A stretch of DNA of 64,000 nt from positions 186,001 to 250,000 of the forward strand of contig NZ_JAVESS010000001.1 of the NCBI RefSeq assembly GCF_034006445.1, written 5' to 3'. The stretch is from Desulfovibrio sp. GTDB lineage: Bacteria > Desulfobacterota > Desulfovibrionia > Desulfovibrionales > Desulfovibrionaceae. The notes beneath the pieces are model-generated. The model was not told the DNA's origin and made no database searches. It saw only the letters and a list, made by a program, of their open reading frames with translations. This document shows positions 19,596 through 28,942 of this stretch, one piece after another (position 1 is the first letter of the stretch; every line of letters begins with the position of its first letter). The position numbers were made by a program, and so were the translations under genes.

Positions 19596-21284
19596 ATGAT
19601 TATGGAAAAAATAAATTTTGAGTGGACAAACAGTATGTTGGATATAATTGCCAGGGTTGTGGTCAAGTTCTTACTAGCTGTTTTCACGGGATCTTTTCTT
19701 GCCTCGGCTTGCCTGGCGGACGAAGTCAATTCCAAGGAAAATACATGGGGCAGCCCTGTGGACGGGGGCCGCATCCTGTTTGGCAGCATAGGTGAAGCCT
19801 CGAACTTGATACCGTACCTTACCGCGGACTCTGCCTCGCACGAGGTGGCCGATCTTATTTATGTGGCCCCCTTGCGCTACAACAAAGACCTTCAGGTCGA
19901 GCCGTGGGCCGCCGAGAGCTGGAGCATGGAGGACGAGGGGCGGCTCATGCGATTTACCCTGCGCAAGGGCATTCTGTGGGAAGACGGCGTGGAGCTCACC
20001 ACCGCAGATGTGGCCTATACCTGCAAGGTTGTGGCTGACCCGGCCACCGGCAGCCCGTATGCCGAAGATTTTTCACGCATCAAGAACTTTCGCATTATTG
20101 ACCGTTATACCTTTGAGGTTGAGTACGAGCATTTTTTTGCGCGCTCCGTGTCCACCTGGATGCAACCCATATTGCCACGGCATTTGCTGGAAGGACAGAA
20201 CATTCGCAACACGCCCTTTTCACGCAAACCTGTGGGGGCGGGGCCGTACCGCCTGAAATCCTGGGAGCCGGGCAGCCGCATCATTCTTGAAGCCTCGCCG
20301 AGCTATTTTGCGGGCAAGCCCCATATAGCCGAGGTCGTATACCGCATCATTCCTGACAACGCTACTATGTTTATGGAAACCCGCGCCGGCCGGCTTGACG
20401 TCATGGGGCTTTCGCCGTTGCAATACCTGCGGCAGACGTCTGGCCCGGCCTTTGAGCGTGAGTTCAACAAGTTTCGCTACCTGGACTCTTCCTATGTTTT
20501 TTTGGGGTTCAACCTGCAGCATCCCTTTTTCAAGGATGTGCGGGTGCGCCGGGCCATTTCGCAGGCCATCGACCGTGAGAGCATCATTCAGGGCGTGTTG
20601 ATGGGGCAGGGCATACCTGCCTTTGGCCCCTTCAAGCCGGGGGTCTGGGCCTATCATCCCACCCTGAAGCCCATGCCGCAAAACGTCGCCGCCGCGCGCG
20701 CCCTGCTGGCTGAGGCCGGGTTTACGGACAGTGACGGCGACGGCGTGCTGGACAAGGACGGCAAGCCTTTTTCTTTCACCATCCTGACCAATCAGGGCAA
20801 CGAGCAGCGCATCCTTACCGCCACTGTCATGCAGTCGCAGTTGCGCGCCGTGGGCATTGACGTGCGCATCCGCACTGTCGAATGGGCCGCGTTTATCAGG
20901 GAATTTGTCAACAAAGGCCGGTTTGACGCCATAATCCTCGGCTGGACCATCCCGCAGGACCCGGATATCTACCAGGTCTGGCATTCGTCGCAGGCATTTG
21001 AGGGCGGCCTTAACTTTACCTACTACAAAAATGCCGAAGTGGACAGGCTGCTTGAAGAGGCGCGCTCAACTCCGGATCAGGACACGCGCGCGCAGTTGTA
21101 TTACCGCATGCAGGAAATACTGGATGCGGAGCAGCCCTACTGTTTTCTCTTTGTGCCCTACGCCCTGCCCGTTGTGCAAAAGCGCTTTCAGGGCGTTAAA
21201 CCGGAGCTTGCAGGCATAATGTACAACTTTGAAAAGTGGTGGGTGCCTAAAAAATTGCAAGGGTACAGCCTGACGCCAGAATAG
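19596..21284 (+). CDS. ABC transporter solute-binding protein, family 5 (peptide type)
   Basis: The 562-residue protein is a SBP_bac_5 member: a signal segment (VVVKFLLAVFTGSFLASACLA, residues about 22-42), then LIPYLTADSASHEVADLIY, WSMEDEGRLMRFTLRKGILWEDGVELTTADVAYT, FKDVRVRRAISQAIDRESII and FDAIILGWTIPQDPDIYQVWHSSQA. It probably binds peptides or similar solutes in the periplasm. LASAC is an imperfect lipobox, so lipidation is uncertain. No permease or ATPase gene adjoins it, making it an orphan. ATG 19596 has no clear ribosome-binding site; MLDIIARV (residue 14) is a possible later start. Confidence 0.85.
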   Translation: MIMEKINFEWTNSMLDIIARVVVKFLLAVFTGSFLASACLADEVNSKENTWGSPVDGGRILFGSIGEASNLIPYLTADSASHEVADLIYVAPLRYNKDLQVEPWAAESWSMEDEGRLMRFTLRKGILWEDGVELTTADVAYTCKVVADPATGSPYAEDFSRIKNFRIIDRYTFEVEYEHFFARSVSTWMQPILPRHLLEGQNIRNTPFSRKPVGAGPYRLKSWEPGSRIILEASPSYFAGKPHIAEVVYRIIPDNATMFMETRAGRLDVMGLSPLQYLRQTSGPAFEREFNKFRYLDSSYVFLGFNLQHPFFKDVRVRRAISQAIDRESIIQGVLMGQGIPAFGPFKPGVWAYHPTLKPMPQNVAAARALLAEAGFTDSDGDGVLDKDGKPFSFTILTNQGNEQRILTATVMQSQLRAVGIDVRIRTVEWAAFIREFVNKGRFDAIILGWTIPQDPDIYQVWHSSQAFEGGLNFTYYKNAEVDRLLEEARSTPDQDTRAQLYYRMQEILDAEQPYCFLFVPYALPVVQKRFQGVKPELAGIMYNFEKWWVPKKLQGYSLTPE

Positions 21285-21320
21285 TCTTGTCGTGTGACGG
21301 CATGATGACAGCGCGAGGTG

Positions 21321-21357
21321 TTTTAGCCCGGCAAGGTTTCAACCTTGCCGGGTTTTT
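21321..21357 (+). terminator. Terminator of the solute-binding protein gene
   Basis: Perfect 12-bp stem CCCGGCAAGGTT/AACCTTGCCGGG (21327-21338 and 21341-21352) followed by TTTTT. Confidence 0.9.
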
Positions 21358-21474
21358 AGCCGGGTTTATTGATATGCGTGCTTTTTCGCCCCGCTTGTGG
21401 CGTTGACAAGGCGAAGCAAGTAAGAACATAGTCAAAACATTATAAAGATATTACGCCCCGGATGGGACTTACGC

Positions 21475-23634
21475 ATGATTCGTATACAGGAAATTCTCGA
21501 CAAGATTGCGGCACATAACCCCAGCGCCGATCTGGAGCTTATCCAGAAAGCCTACGTATTTGCCGCTACCGCTCATGTCGGACAGACGCGCCTTTCCGGC
21601 GAGCCCTATCTGTCCCATCCTCTGGCCGTGGCCGATACCCTGGCTGAAATGGGATTTGACGAAGCCACGGTGGCCGCCGGTCTTTTGCACGATACGGTGG
21701 AGGACACCAAGGCCACCATCGAAGAGCTGGATGAAAATTTTGGCGAAGATGTGGCCGATATTGTTGACGGCGTCACCAAGATCAGCATGATTCCCTTTGA
21801 AAACAAGGAAGAAGCGCAGGCAGAAAACATCCGCAAGATGATCCTGGCCATGAGCCACGACATGCGGGTTCTCATGGTCAAGCTTGCCGACCGCCTGCAC
21901 AACATGCGCACCCTTGATTTTCAGAAAGCACACAAACAAAAGCGTATCGCCCAGGAAACCATGGACATTTACGCCCCTCTGGCCAACCGCCTGGGGCTGT
22001 ATGTTCTCAAGCGCGACCTGGAAGACCTGAGCTTCAAATATCTGCGGCCAGACATTTACAATCAGATCGACCACTGGCTGGACAATCATCAGGTGGTGGA
22101 AAAACAGATTATTGCCAAGGTTGTCGACCTCATCAAGGATTTGCTGGTCTCCAACGGCATTGACGGCCAGGTGTACGGGCGCATCAAGCACAAGTACAGC
22201 ATCTACAAAAAGATGCAGTCCCAGTCTCTCAGCCTGGACGAAATGCACGATATCATGGCGTTTCGTGTGCTGGTCAAGGATATCAAGGACTGCTACGCAG
22301 CGCTGGGCCTCGTGCATTCACAGTGGCGGCCAGTACACGGGCGGTTCAAAGACTATATCTCGATGCCCAAAACCAACGGCTATCAGAGCCTGCACACAAC
22401 CGTCATCGGCCCCGAGGGCGAGCGCATCGAAATCCAGATTCGTACTGAAGACATGCACCGCCAGGCTGAACACGGCGTGGCCGCACACTGGCTGTACAAG
22501 GAAAAAGGGCGCGTCAACAGCAAAGACCTGGAGCAGTTTGGCTGGCTACGAGAAATTTTTGAACGGCAGAGCGAAGAAACCGACTCACGCGAGTTCATGC
22601 ATTCTCTCAAAATGGATCTCTTCAAGGACGAGGTCTATGTCTATACCCCGGCAGGCGATGTAAAGGAACTGCCTGAAGGCGCGACGCCCCTGGATTTTGC
22701 CTTTATCATCCACTCCAAGGTCGGACAGCACTGTGCGGGCGCAAAGGTCAACGGCCGCCTCATGCCCCTGGGCACTGAACTGAAAAATGGCGATATTGTT
22801 GAAATTGTTACAGACCCCAGCCGTAATCCCAACCGTGACTGGCTCAAGATAGTCAAGACTGCCAGGGCGCGCAGCCGCATTCAACACTATTTGCGCACCG
22901 AGGAACGCGCCCACGCCGTAAGCCTCGGCCGCGACATGCTGGAAAAAGAAGGCCGCAAGGTCAGCCTTAATGTGAACAAGGCCATCAAGGAAGGGCATAT
23001 GGCCCTGGTGGCCCAGGAAATGAATTTTGAAGGCGTGGACGATCTGGTGGCCTCGGTGGGCTATGCCCACACCACGCCGCGCAAGGTGCTCAACAAGCTG
23101 TACGCTGTTCTGCATCCTGATGAAGTCGCAGCCACGCCAGCCACTCCCACTGTTAAAGAAAGCAAGGATGCCGCCACCCGCAAGACCGAGGGCGTGGGAA
23201 TTTCCGGCGTGGACGGCGTGCTCATGCGCTTTGCCAAGTGCTGTAACCCCGTACCCGGCGATCCCATCATCGGCTATATCAGCCGGGGGCTTGGCATCAG
23301 CGTGCACCGGGCGGACTGCCCCAATGTGGCCAATATGGAGCCGGAGCGGCTCATTTCTGTCCATTGGGACGGCGTTGAAGAAAAGCCCTATGAAGCCGGC
23401 ATCTTCATCATTGCCAAGAATGAACACGGCGTGCTGGCCCTTGTGGCGCAGATACTCGCCAAAAACAATGTGAACATTACCGGCCTGAACATGGACAATC
23501 TGGTGGACGGCCGCGCCAAACTGCGGTTCACCGTCGAGGTGCTTGACGCCACGCAGCTCTATCAGCTTATCGAGGCCATTCGGGCGCTGCCCCCCATTCT
23601 GGAAGTGGTGCGGGATACGGAAGACACAAAATAG
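21475..23634 (+). CDS. rel: Bifunctional (p)ppGpp synthetase/hydrolase, RelA/SpoT family
   Basis: The 719-residue protein has the full Rel layout: HD hydrolase domain (HPLAVADTLAEM, LLHDTVEDT, residues about 43-75, with DRLHNMRTL near 140), synthetase domain (YGRIKHKYSIYKKM about 235; FKDYISMPKTNGYQSLHT about 290), TGS domain (VYVYTPAGDVKELPEGATPLDFAFIIH about 388) and a C-terminal ACT domain (about 640-719). It sets cellular (p)ppGpp in the stringent response. HD residues are present, so hydrolysis as well as synthesis is expected. It appears to be the only Rel-type gene in view. It is monocistronic. Confidence 0.96.
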   Translation: MIRIQEILDKIAAHNPSADLELIQKAYVFAATAHVGQTRLSGEPYLSHPLAVADTLAEMGFDEATVAAGLLHDTVEDTKATIEELDENFGEDVADIVDGVTKISMIPFENKEEAQAENIRKMILAMSHDMRVLMVKLADRLHNMRTLDFQKAHKQKRIAQETMDIYAPLANRLGLYVLKRDLEDLSFKYLRPDIYNQIDHWLDNHQVVEKQIIAKVVDLIKDLLVSNGIDGQVYGRIKHKYSIYKKMQSQSLSLDEMHDIMAFRVLVKDIKDCYAALGLVHSQWRPVHGRFKDYISMPKTNGYQSLHTTVIGPEGERIEIQIRTEDMHRQAEHGVAAHWLYKEKGRVNSKDLEQFGWLREIFERQSEETDSREFMHSLKMDLFKDEVYVYTPAGDVKELPEGATPLDFAFIIHSKVGQHCAGAKVNGRLMPLGTELKNGDIVEIVTDPSRNPNRDWLKIVKTARARSRIQHYLRTEERAHAVSLGRDMLEKEGRKVSLNVNKAIKEGHMALVAQEMNFEGVDDLVASVGYAHTTPRKVLNKLYAVLHPDEVAATPATPTVKESKDAATRKTEGVGISGVDGVLMRFAKCCNPVPGDPIIGYISRGLGISVHRADCPNVANMEPERLISVHWDGVEEKPYEAGIFIIAKNEHGVLALVAQILAKNNVNITGLNMDNLVDGRAKLRFTVEVLDATQLYQLIEAIRALPPILEVVRDTEDTK

Positions 23635-23855
23635 GCTTTTTTCGCAAACAGTTCTTTATGGCCTGTGGTGCAGTGGCGCCGCAGGCCATATTTCATTTAT
23701 GGCTGGGTTGGCCGATTGCATCTGCACACACCAGATCAGAAACCAGTTCAGATATATGTTACGTCAGATATATGTTGCGATGGTGCACACCTGAAAGACG
23801 CTGCCTCTGGGCCTCCCCGCTTCAGGAAAAACATTAAGTAATACGGTGAATCACC
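23635..23855. other. Gene-free spacer after rel
   Basis: Holds a GCAGGCCATA/TATGGCCTGT-like imperfect hairpin near 23656-23691, possibly the rel terminator, and a small direct repeat (AGATATATGTT, 23750-23776). No gene is supported. Confidence 0.45.
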
Positions 23856-23933
23856 TAAAAGTTTTAGGGGGTGGGGGCGTGGGGGAGGGACCCTTTTACA
23901 AAAGGGGCCCTCCCCCACAAAGCATTTCAACGT
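23856..23933 (+). repeat. Dispersed palindromic repeat R1, copy d
   Basis: Forward-orientation copy between the convergent rel and EAL genes. The right arm has GGGGCCC in place of GGGTCCC, giving one mismatch in the stem. Confidence 0.85.
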
Positions 23934-23956
23934 GAAGCTGCTCTGAACCAAACCCA

Positions 23957-23993
23957 TGAAAAGGCCCGGAACGCGCGGGCGTTCCGGGCCGTA
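23957..23993 (-). terminator. Terminator of the EAL-domain gene
   Basis: Perfect 12-bp stem GGCCCGGAACGC/GCGTTCCGGGCC (23963-23974 and 23979-23990) followed on the minus strand by TTTT. Confidence 0.8.
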
Positions 23994-24031
23994 ATATTGG
24001 GGCTTTCTGCGGCAGGTTCGCCGTCATGCGC

Positions 24032-25708
24032 TCAGGCACGGCGTAGCGGCGAAAACCTTTCGCGAAAATCCATTATTTCATCCTGGATTTTCATATCAAG
24101 CTCGTTGAGGTGCATCTCTGGGCGGCCAAGATAGTAGCCCTGAACATAGTCAAAGCCCATGCGGATAACGCTGGCAAGCTCGTCAGAGGTTTCCACTCCC
24201 TCGGCAAGGCTCAGGATCCCTTTTGAACGGCAATAGTTCAGCAGGCCCGAGAGAAGGTCCTTCTGTGATGCTGACGTATTGTGGATGGATTTGATAAAAA
24301 ACCGGTCGATTTTCAGAATGTCAGGTGAAAGATTGATGAGCCTGAGAATGTTTGAATGCCCGCAGCCAAAATCGTCCAGGGCCACCTGGGTGGACATTTC
24401 TGTACGAAAATCTTTGACCTGCTGTGCCAGCGAGCTTTCCACGGTGGCCGTTTCAAGGATTTCAAAGACCATATTTTTACATATGGATTTATATTTCGGG
24501 TGAATGGCGCGCAATTTCGCCGCATTGAAAAAATGCGTGGAGATGGTGTTGAAAAAAATCTTTCTTTCGCCAAGCAGGCGTCGGTGGCTGTAGACCCATT
24601 CAAAAATCAATTCAAACGTGATCTTTTCAAGCTGGAGGAGCTTGGACTGGTTTTCGGCCAGCGCCAGTAAGTCCAACGGGCTGGAAAAATCCGGTATTGT
24701 CGGGCGCATCAGCGCCTCATAGCCGATGATCCTGGCATCATGCAGGCTTGCAATGGGCTGAAAGGCAAAGCGGAGCATCTTGCCGTCAAGCAGTTCATTC
24801 AGCTTTTCCTGCCTGCCAAAAACATTGGCCTTTGTGCGGTATATCTCGGGGCTGAACCGCATCAGGGTTCCCCTGTTGCGGCTTTTGACCTCCAACTGCG
24901 CGTGATAGGCGCAATTCATGAGGGTGTCGCTTTCAAGAGCGTCGTGCGGGTAGACGGCGGCGCCGCTTGAGGCCCGTATCCATACTTCGTCGGCGCGCAG
25001 CAGAACCCGGGTGTTGAGCAGAGTTTTCAGGCAGCCTTGCGCAAAGCCGAAGGCATCAGCCTCGCTGCTGAAGCCGTGCGCATACACGGCAAACTCGTTG
25101 CCCGCCAGACGCGCAAGCAGACTTGTGCCATAGGTGCATGCCTCCAGCACCTCGGCGACCTTGTTCAGGTAGAGGTCGCCATTGTCATAGCCGTAGGCGT
25201 CGTTAATGTACTTGATATTGTCCAGCTCGCAGCAAAAAAGCACCCCGATGTTGTCGGGCTGCTCATGAAGGATATCGCGAACCGAACGCACAAAAGACTT
25301 GCGGTTGAGAAGGCCGGTTTCCACATCGTGGCTTTTGTCGTACTCGGCCTGCTCTTTGAGGGTGGCTGCCTGGCTTATGACAAATTCAAGCCCTTCGGAC
25401 AGATCGCCCATATAGTTGCCGGGCAACGCGGGATAGCCCGCCGTCGCCATCAGCATTTGCCGGGCAAGACGCTTGAGATTCATATGCAGCGTCTTGAATT
25501 CGGCGGCAAAAGGGTTTGAAGGCCCAGGCGGAGAAACGGAAAGATTCCCCTTTGCAAGTTCCGCCGCGTAGCTTTTTACTTCCGCGAGGGCCTTGGTTAT
25601 CTGGCAAAGCTTTACAGCTTGAGATGAGGTGCTGGACGGGCAGAATGCCTCCAGCGCCTCTTCATACTGACCGTGCAGTAATTTATCAAGTCCACGCTCT
25701 ATCTGCAT
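24032..25708 (-). CDS. GGDEF (degenerate)-EAL protein, probable c-di-GMP phosphodiesterase
   Basis: The 558-residue cytoplasmic protein has a helical N-terminus (1-130), a GGDEF domain and a C-terminal EAL domain. The GGDEF signature is replaced by AGNEF (about residue 204), so cyclase activity is unlikely. The EAL domain keeps the residues expected for catalysis: YEALMRP (about 331), the N of FFNTIS, FEILET, DDFGCGHS (about 444), LKIDRFFI, LAEGVET and QGYYLGRP. It should hydrolyse c-di-GMP, perhaps tuned by nucleotide binding to the dead GGDEF domain. It lies 43 bp after the HDOD gene on the same strand. Proximity to a large surface protein at 33.3 kb is suggestive but unproven. Confidence 0.88.
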   Translation of the reverse strand: MQIERGLDKLLHGQYEEALEAFCPSSTSSQAVKLCQITKALAEVKSYAAELAKGNLSVSPPGPSNPFAAEFKTLHMNLKRLARQMLMATAGYPALPGNYMGDLSEGLEFVISQAATLKEQAEYDKSHDVETGLLNRKSFVRSVRDILHEQPDNIGVLFCCELDNIKYINDAYGYDNGDLYLNKVAEVLEACTYGTSLLARLAGNEFAVYAHGFSSEADAFGFAQGCLKTLLNTRVLLRADEVWIRASSGAAVYPHDALESDTLMNCAYHAQLEVKSRNRGTLMRFSPEIYRTKANVFGRQEKLNELLDGKMLRFAFQPIASLHDARIIGYEALMRPTIPDFSSPLDLLALAENQSKLLQLEKITFELIFEWVYSHRRLLGERKIFFNTISTHFFNAAKLRAIHPKYKSICKNMVFEILETATVESSLAQQVKDFRTEMSTQVALDDFGCGHSNILRLINLSPDILKIDRFFIKSIHNTSASQKDLLSGLLNYCRSKGILSLAEGVETSDELASVIRMGFDYVQGYYLGRPEMHLNELDMKIQDEIMDFRERFSPLRRA

Positions 25709-25751
25709 CCTTGCCTCAGGAAATGTACTTGCTGATTATGCGGCGCGCAGG

Positions 25752-26660
25752 CTATGCATCAAAGGTAGAAAAAGCTTCAGCATCGGCGGTGGCAAAATAT
25801 AGCGCTATTGCCTCGGCGATGGCGGACTGGTCGCAGTTCTCCGGCAAAAGCACGGCAGCTTTTTCACAGAGCCTTCCTTCGGCGTCAGGCGGATTGCGGG
25901 CGATAATGTTGGCGGCGGCAAGAAGCTGTGCTTCCAGCTTGCACGTGGGCGCCTGTTCGGGGGCGTGGTGCCAGTTGATGGGTTCGGTCAGTATAAGGGG
26001 CAGCTTCCACTGGTACAAAACCACCGCGCCAATAAGCGCGTGGTCCATGCTCCAGTAGACGTTCTCGACCTCAAAATACTGGCGGCCGCATTCTTTGCAT
26101 GTGGCTGTCATGGTTTCCCAGAGTGCCGGGCGGCAGGCGGCAAAAAAGACCTTGCCGATGTCGTGGAGCAGACCGGCGATATACGCTTCGTCCGGGTCCA
26201 TGACCAGACGGCTGTTTTCATCAGCGGAAGGCCCCCACGCGCCGTCAGGCCCGCCCAACTCGGCAGCCAGAATCTTGGCAATGGCGGCAGTTTCCATTTC
26301 GTGCTTCCACAGCCCCTTGACGTCAAAGCCTTTGGGCAGGCTTGCCCCTTTGATGACGGAGGCCATCCCCACCATAACCACCAGCGTTCTTATGGTTTTC
26401 AGGCCCACAATATTTATGGCGCGATGGAGGGTGGATACCTTGAATTCCTGACCATAGGCCGCGGAATTGGCCGTGGCAAGGACGCGGGCTGTCAGTTTTT
26501 GGCTCCTCTCGATAAGCGTTACCAGCCCCTTGGCCGGGGTGGCCGTGCTGTTTTTCGTCGCGGCAAACAGCATGGGGAGCAGATCCGGCTCAAAGGGGAG
26601 CATCGGCGGCTTTTGCTGAAGTTCCTGCAGGCACGCGCGGGCGTCTTCTTGAGGTTGCAT
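25752..26660 (-). CDS. HDOD-domain signalling protein
   Basis: The 302-residue protein carries an HDOD domain (PPMLPFEPDLLPMLFAAT at residue about 17, LTARVLATANSAAYG, STLHRAINIVGLKTIRTLV about 83-101) and an HD-like LLHDIGKVFF (about 168) with MDHALIGA. HDOD proteins act as non-enzymatic regulators linked to c-di-GMP, stress or motility; whether the HD pair is catalytic here is unclear. It sits between ACP1 and the EAL gene, all leftward, with spacings of 96 and 43 bp, so co-transcription with the acyl-carrier arm is possible. Confidence 0.82.
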   Translation of the reverse strand: MQPQEDARACLQELQQKPPMLPFEPDLLPMLFAATKNSTATPAKGLVTLIERSQKLTARVLATANSAAYGQEFKVSTLHRAINIVGLKTIRTLVVMVGMASVIKGASLPKGFDVKGLWKHEMETAAIAKILAAELGGPDGAWGPSADENSRLVMDPDEAYIAGLLHDIGKVFFAACRPALWETMTATCKECGRQYFEVENVYWSMDHALIGAVVLYQWKLPLILTEPINWHHAPEQAPTCKLEAQLLAAANIIARNPPDAEGRLCEKAAVLLPENCDQSAIAEAIALYFATADAEAFSTFDA

Positions 26661-26756
26661 GGCTAATCATCCCGTTTTAGAGTTCCGTAGAGCAGCGCAA
26701 AGGGCGGCATCAAGCATGCTGCTGGTATGCCGGGACCGGATGATACGCAGGGAAGC

Positions 26757-27062
26757 CTATTCTTGCCCGCCTTCGCCATTCAGAACTGACGTCAGATATT
26801 CAGCCAGCGACTGCATGGTCCGGTATGGGTTTTCTTCGTGTTCAAAGGCCGAATCCATGGCCACGGCAACACTCTTTCCCATCTTTCTCGTAAGGAGATC
26901 ATCAATATTATCCAAAAAAAGCATCGTATCAAGTGAATCCAGTATGCCATCAACGCCCATTAACGACATGGAAGGGCTGTATTTATGGGTAGCTTCGCTG
27001 CCTTCCTGTGTAATTTTAAGGGCTTCCGCAAGTATTTTATGAATTTCATCCTGGCTGATCAT
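26757..27062 (-). CDS. Acyl carrier protein-like, ACP1 of the divergent cluster
   Basis: The 101-residue protein is four-helix and acidic, with the 4'-phosphopantetheine attachment motif DSL at residues 42-44 (GVDGILDSLDTMLFL). Its C-terminal ENPYRTMQSLAEYL matches the tail of ACP2 at 30.5 kb (NSPYQTIGSLAEYL), so the two are paralogues unlike the housekeeping AcpP. It probably holds an acyl or aminoacyl intermediate. It follows the aminotransferase-GNAT gene by 76 bp. Confidence 0.72.
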   Translation of the reverse strand: MISQDEIHKILAEALKITQEGSEATHKYSPSMSLMGVDGILDSLDTMLFLDNIDDLLTRKMGKSVAVAMDSAFEHEENPYRTMQSLAEYLTSVLNGEGGQE

Positions 27063-27138
27063 AATAAAATATCCTTTTTTTCAGTGTGTTGGCTGTGGGC
27101 GTCAACAACGAAACCAAGAACCGCAAAGAGCCTGAATG

Positions 27139-28932
27139 TTATTCAGTGCCAGGCGTGTTACTGCTGCTGAGGGTTTTTTTGCAAATAAGCAGGTACTCGT
27201 CAGGGGTATCGTGCCCGGGCATGTACATGGGGCGGAATATCTCACCGCCGGGGATTTCTTCCCTGTACAGGGCCGTACGGCTTATCTCCCTGAAGCCCTG
27301 GGCCGCCGCCAGAAGGCGTACCTTTTTATTGCTTGCCACCACATGATTGAAAATATTAATAATATTAAGCGATTTTTCCGCCCATGTGAATATGGTTTCG
27401 CAGGCGGCTGCCGCAAGCCCTTTGGGGGCGTGGCCTTCAATATACAGACCGTCAATGCAGCATTCATGTTTGTGAAAGGCAAAATCATTAAGACCCACCT
27501 GGCCGTACAGATGTTCGCCTTCAGTAATAAAAAATAGAATGTAGTCACGCACGGCAGTAATGTAATTATTCAAGATCTGACGCATGCTTTCTTCTGTCAC
27601 GGTAGTGCGTGTAAGAAAGGCAATGGAGCTTTCTTCACGCCATCTGGCGATTTTTTTGATCAGTTCCGCATCCTGAATATCGGCTGCGGTTACAGCTTTA
27701 AGCGCGTAGGAATGCCCATTATGCTCAAAGGGAATACTAAAGCCGTGCTTTTTGGCTTCTGCAAAGAATTCCAATGTGTCTGATTTATATTTGAGCCAGC
27801 CGGACGGCGGCACTTCAGCCTTGTCGCGCCCCGGTTCCGTGAGCAGTTGCCTTATGGCCGCGCAAATGTAGTCCACTTCTTCTTCTGTGCGGTTATGGCC
27901 GCTGGGCAGGCAGACGGTTTTGACCGACGCGGCGTAGGCGACGGGCGTTTGCGCCTCTTTGAACATGGGCATTGAGGAAATGGGAAAATACGCAGGCTCG
28001 GCCAGGATGTTGCTTGCGTGCAATTGCATGATCATTTTGCTGCGCGGGATATTCTGATCGTCAATGAAAAGAAGGTTGGTCAAAAAGCTTGGTTGGCTGT
28101 CCTGCGGCAAAGGGTTCAGCCGAATGCCGGGCGTGTCGGCCAGGCGCTCCCTGTACCACGAATGTATCTTTTTTTTCTTGGCTATAAGGTCGTCCAGGCG
28201 GCTGATCTGCGCAAAACCCAAAGCCGCCTGAAGATCCGAGATGGAGTAGTTGAATCCTATAAAATCATACACAAAGGGGTTGCCGGGCGAACGGCCTCCG
28301 GCTGCCAGCCGTGCCGCACGGTCAAAAAGCAGATCATCTGACGTGAGCAGCATGCCGCCTTCACCGGCGACAACCGATTTGTTGCCCTTGAAGCTGAATG
28401 CGGCGAAGTGACCGAATGACCCCGCCGGACGGCCATTATAGCTGCTTCCCATGCCCTGTGTGGCGTCTTCAAGGACAAACAGACCGTTTTGGGCTGCAAG
28501 TTCCATCAGTGGCGTCATGCGGCAGGGCTGCCCGTAAAGATGCACCGCGATCAGGCCCCTGGTGTTGGGCGTGATCTTGCGGGCGGCATCCTCGGCGGAA
28601 AGACACAGGGTGTCGGGGTCCACATCGCAAAAAACCGGGATTGCTCCGCAGTACGTCACGCTGGCCGCCACGGCGAAATCCGCCAGATCCGGCACCAGCA
28701 CCTCATGGCCCGGCTTCAGGCCAAGGGCGTTCAGGGCGATATGCATGGCCCCGGTGCAGCTTGAAAGCGCCAGGGAGTGTTTTTGTCCGGTGATCCGGGC
28801 CATCGTTTGCCTGAATGCACTGATATAGCTGCCGGAGTTCATATTCCAGCCGGTAGCGCAGGCGGAGGTGACGTGCTCGATCTCGTGATGCGTTATGGAA
28901 GGGCCCTGGGGCAGAATGGGATCAATAATCAT
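27139..28932 (-). CDS. DegT/DnrJ/EryC1 aminotransferase fused to a GNAT acyltransferase domain
   Basis: The 597-residue protein has two parts. Residues 1-380 form a PLP-dependent DegT-family aminotransferase: SSCTGAMHIALNALGL, DLADFAVAASVTYCGA, HLYGQPCRM, LEDATQGMGSSY, and the Schiff-base lysine in FSFKGNKSVVAGEGGML (about residue 186), close to the sugar aminotransferases PerA/LegC/PseC. Residues about 400-590 look like a GNAT N-acyltransferase (VGLNDFAFHKHECCIDGLYIEGHAP..., VVASNKKVRLLAAAQGF). The fusion suggests amination of a keto-sugar or similar ketone, then N-acylation of the new amine. ATG 28932 has GAGGG seven bases upstream and starts ten bases after the ketosynthase stop, so the two are tightly coupled. 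Confidence 0.82.
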   Translation of the reverse strand: MIIDPILPQGPSITHHEIEHVTSACATGWNMNSGSYISAFRQTMARITGQKHSLALSSCTGAMHIALNALGLKPGHEVLVPDLADFAVAASVTYCGAIPVFCDVDPDTLCLSAEDAARKITPNTRGLIAVHLYGQPCRMTPLMELAAQNGLFVLEDATQGMGSSYNGRPAGSFGHFAAFSFKGNKSVVAGEGGMLLTSDDLLFDRAARLAAGGRSPGNPFVYDFIGFNYSISDLQAALGFAQISRLDDLIAKKKKIHSWYRERLADTPGIRLNPLPQDSQPSFLTNLLFIDDQNIPRSKMIMQLHASNILAEPAYFPISSMPMFKEAQTPVAYAASVKTVCLPSGHNRTEEEVDYICAAIRQLLTEPGRDKAEVPPSGWLKYKSDTLEFFAEAKKHGFSIPFEHNGHSYALKAVTAADIQDAELIKKIARWREESSIAFLTRTTVTEESMRQILNNYITAVRDYILFFITEGEHLYGQVGLNDFAFHKHECCIDGLYIEGHAPKGLAAAACETIFTWAEKSLNIINIFNHVVASNKKVRLLAAAQGFREISRTALYREEIPGGEIFRPMYMPGHDTPDEYLLICKKTLSSSNTPGTE

Positions 28933-28942
28933 ATCTATTCCC

